Assembly (NCBI GenBank): GCA_029934875.1
Contig: JAOZLK010000193.1
Span: forward strand, 1-7,689
Direction: 5' to 3'
Length of the DNA: 7,689 nt
Source of the DNA: Bacteroidales bacterium
GTDB lineage: Bacteria; Bacteroidota; Bacteroidia; Bacteroidales; GCA-2748055
The position numbers and the translations under genes were made by a program. Positions 6,025 to 7,689 of the stretch are shown one piece after another (position 1 is the stretch's first letter; every line of letters starts with the position of its first letter). The notes under the pieces were generated by a model, which saw nothing but the letters and a program-made list of their open reading frames with translations, did not search any database and was not told the DNA's origin.

Positions 6025-7689
6025 TCAGTATATCTTAAAACTTGCAATATTCGGACTGCTGTTTTCATGGGTTTTCAACACAACAATTCTCAGCTTGCTG
6101 GTAGTTATTATATCAGTTTTCAGTGAAAAGTCAAAGCCAATCTCATTCCCATGATAGAAAGCATTCCATTGCTCACCATCCCATGACTGAAGTTCAAATT
6201 CACGAACTGTTGCATTTCTTATCTGTTCTGTCAGCGTGATCCATGTAAAGGAGACAGGTGTCGGGAATTCAAATCCAAGATATGGTGGTGAATCATCCTT
6301 TTTTGGCTCCCACCATACTTTATGTTTTTTCCCTTCAGCAAAATCAGCTCCTTCACCTCCGAAAATTGCTTCAGCAGATCTGTTATCCTGTGAAAAAGAT
6401 GAGGCAAAACCCTTTTTACCTTCAATTATTTCCACAGGCATAGTTGCAATAGCTTCTAATTGCAATGCATCTCCCTCGATAGTTAGTTCTATTATATTAT
6501 CAGGAAAGAATGATCCGGAATCTTCTATCTTAATACGCAATACACCATTCTCCTGGGTAAAGGAGACGGCGTTGCCTGAAAGACTGCGGCTATCTGAAAT
6601 CTTTAATCCCGGATCTGCCAGTTCAAACTCCCGTTTTGATTCAGAGGCGAAATCTGTTAGAATATGCAAATAGATTTTATTCTCCTTTCTCGTGGAAACG
6701 CCCCATGGTCCTGGTTTATATGGGCCACCTGTAGTTCCATAGATACTTTCTCCATTGTCGGATAGCCATTCTCCAATGGAGATATAGTTTTGATACTCCG
6801 GCTCAAAAATTGAACCATCCGGCTTCGGACCCGTGTTGAGAGCCAGGTTCCCTCCGGCACCGGAACACTGTAGTAAAAGTCTCAGATTTGTATGATAAGA
6901 TTTAACTTTTGCTCCTCCTGTCCACGACCAGGCAGTGGCCATGGTTGCACATGTTTCCCAGGGACGATCAATCTGGAATTTACCAATCTCCTGCTCTGGA
7001 TTATCGTAATCTCCATTCACCTCAATGCCTGGCATGCCACTTCCCCATCTTCTGTTGACCAATATTCCCGGCTGTAGCGTTCTTATCATCTTCAATAGCC
7101 GTGGCGTATCCCAATCCTCTGATTTTGTACCCAGGTGGTCAAAAAACAGACCATCGATACGCCCATATTCAGTCAGAAGCTGGTGCAGATGTTCGTACAT
7201 GTAATCCCTGTAATTGGCATGATTCTCAGTCAGACAATCCGGATGTTGCCAATCGGGCTGAGAATAATACCAGAACAACTTAATATCCTGTTTGTGGCAG
7301 GCATCTGCCAGCTCTTTTGCGACATCTCTTCCGAATGGTGTATTGGTAATTTTATAGTCTGTATTATGCGCATCAAACATGCAAAATCCATCATGGTGCT
7401 TTGTCGTAAATATTAAATATTTAGCGCCTGATTCCCTGACCATGTTTACCCACTCATCTGCATTAAACTTCTCCGGATTGAAAGATGTATAGAGTGAATC
7501 ATATTTTTCACCTGGAACACCACTTGTGGCTTGTTTTCCGGCTCCCGGTCTTGGACCAAAACGGCCCCAACTTATGGGTACTTTAGCAATACTGCTGGGT
7601 CCCCAATGGATAAACACACCAAATTTGGCATTTTTAAACCACTCCAGATCTTCAGGATTCGCATAGATATACGGCAGAAATTCATCAGG
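6025..7689 (-). CDS. GH29 alpha-L-fucosidase with C-terminal discoidin-like domain (5' end beyond right edge)
   Basis: This is a second GH29 exo-fucosidase, open to the window edge; 554 codons are visible. The GTG at 7617 is internal and is not the start, because the frame continues upstream through LEWFKNAKFGVFIHWG, the conserved GH29 opening. Numbered from that GTG, the protein shows KHHDGF (73-78), WYYSQPDW (116-123), IDGLFFD (154-160) whose Asp160 matches the family nucleophile, a DNPEQE stretch (205-210) in the region expected for the acid/base Glu, and PWETCATMATAWSW (219-232). A beta-rich segment (about 300-390) follows, and then a C-terminal discoidin / F5/8 type C-like domain (about 405-530) ending NIASFKIY, possibly carbohydrate-binding. 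Signal peptide type cannot be seen. It is very unlike the left-edge GH29 around residues 8-45, so the two are not recent duplicates. It is likely co-oriented and partly co-transcribed with the sulfatase. Linkage specificity is unknown. Confidence 0.94.
   Translation of the reverse strand, partial: PDEFLPYIYANPEDLEWFKNAKFGVFIHWGPSSIAKVPISWGRFGPRPGAGKQATSGVPGEKYDSLYTSFNPEKFNADEWVNMVRESGAKYLIFTTKHHDGFCMFDAHNTDYKITNTPFGRDVAKELADACHKQDIKLFWYYSQPDWQHPDCLTENHANYRDYMYEHLHQLLTEYGRIDGLFFDHLGTKSEDWDTPRLLKMIRTLQPGILVNRRWGSGMPGIEVNGDYDNPEQEIGKFQIDRPWETCATMATAWSWTGGAKVKSYHTNLRLLLQCSGAGGNLALNTGPKPDGSIFEPEYQNYISIGEWLSDNGESIYGTTGGPYKPGPWGVSTRKENKIYLHILTDFASESKREFELADPGLKISDSRSLSGNAVSFTQENGVLRIKIEDSGSFFPDNIIELTIEGDALQLEAIATMPVEIIEGKKGFASSFSQDNRSAEAIFGGEGADFAEGKKHKVWWEPKKDDSPPYLGFEFPTPVSFTWITLTEQIRNATVREFELQSWDGEQWNAFYHGNEIGFDFSLKTDIITTSKLRIVVLKTHENSSPNIASFKIY

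Noticed and set aside
6236..6673. Plus-strand 145-codon open frame inside the right fucosidase gene
   Set aside because: Antisense shadow: the Ser/Pro-rich translation reflects the opposite-strand codon pattern, and no promoter is seen.

Overview
The window looks like a carbohydrate-utilisation locus from a member of the Bacteroidota. The evidence is a single-polypeptide hybrid two-component regulator (periplasmic Reg_prop propellers, Y_Y_Y, histidine kinase, receiver, AraC helix-turn-helix), start codons without clear Shine-Dalgarno sequences, promoter boxes of the TAnnTTTG type, an SC-type lipoprotein signal, and moderately AT-rich DNA. Genus cannot be read from the sequence. No SusC/SusD pair, transposase, tRNA, rRNA or CRISPR is visible.

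Layout, left to right. (1) 1-367, minus: the N-terminal 122 codons of a lipoprotein GH29 alpha-L-fucosidase that runs off the left edge. (2) 368-510: a divergent intergenic region with three direct repeats at exact 21-bp spacing (AGTG-N4-TT) and a TATATTTG promoter box pointing at the regulator. (3) about 511-4497, plus: a complete hybrid two-component system (HTCS) regulator. (4) 4498-4532: a short convergent gap with a weak possible terminator. (5) 4533-5933, minus: a complete secreted S1-family sulfatase with the C-x-P-S-R formylglycine motif. (6) 5934-6024: a 91-bp gap holding a TACATTTG box facing the sulfatase, a hairpin/palindrome overlapping that box, and a perfect 14-bp palindrome. 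(7) 6025-7689, minus: a second GH29 fucosidase with a C-terminal discoidin-like domain, its 5' end beyond the right edge.

How the parts may work together (inference): the HTCS senses an oligosaccharide in the periplasm and, through its AraC domain, controls its own gene and/or the neighbouring hydrolases. The sulfatase removes sulfate esters and the two dissimilar fucosidases remove L-fucose, which suits a sulfated, fucose-containing glycan such as a fucoidan-type polysaccharide or a sulfated host O-glycan. The sequence does not decide which. The gene families are known. The less ordinary material is in the two intergenic regions, where candidate operators overlap or sit beside candidate promoters.
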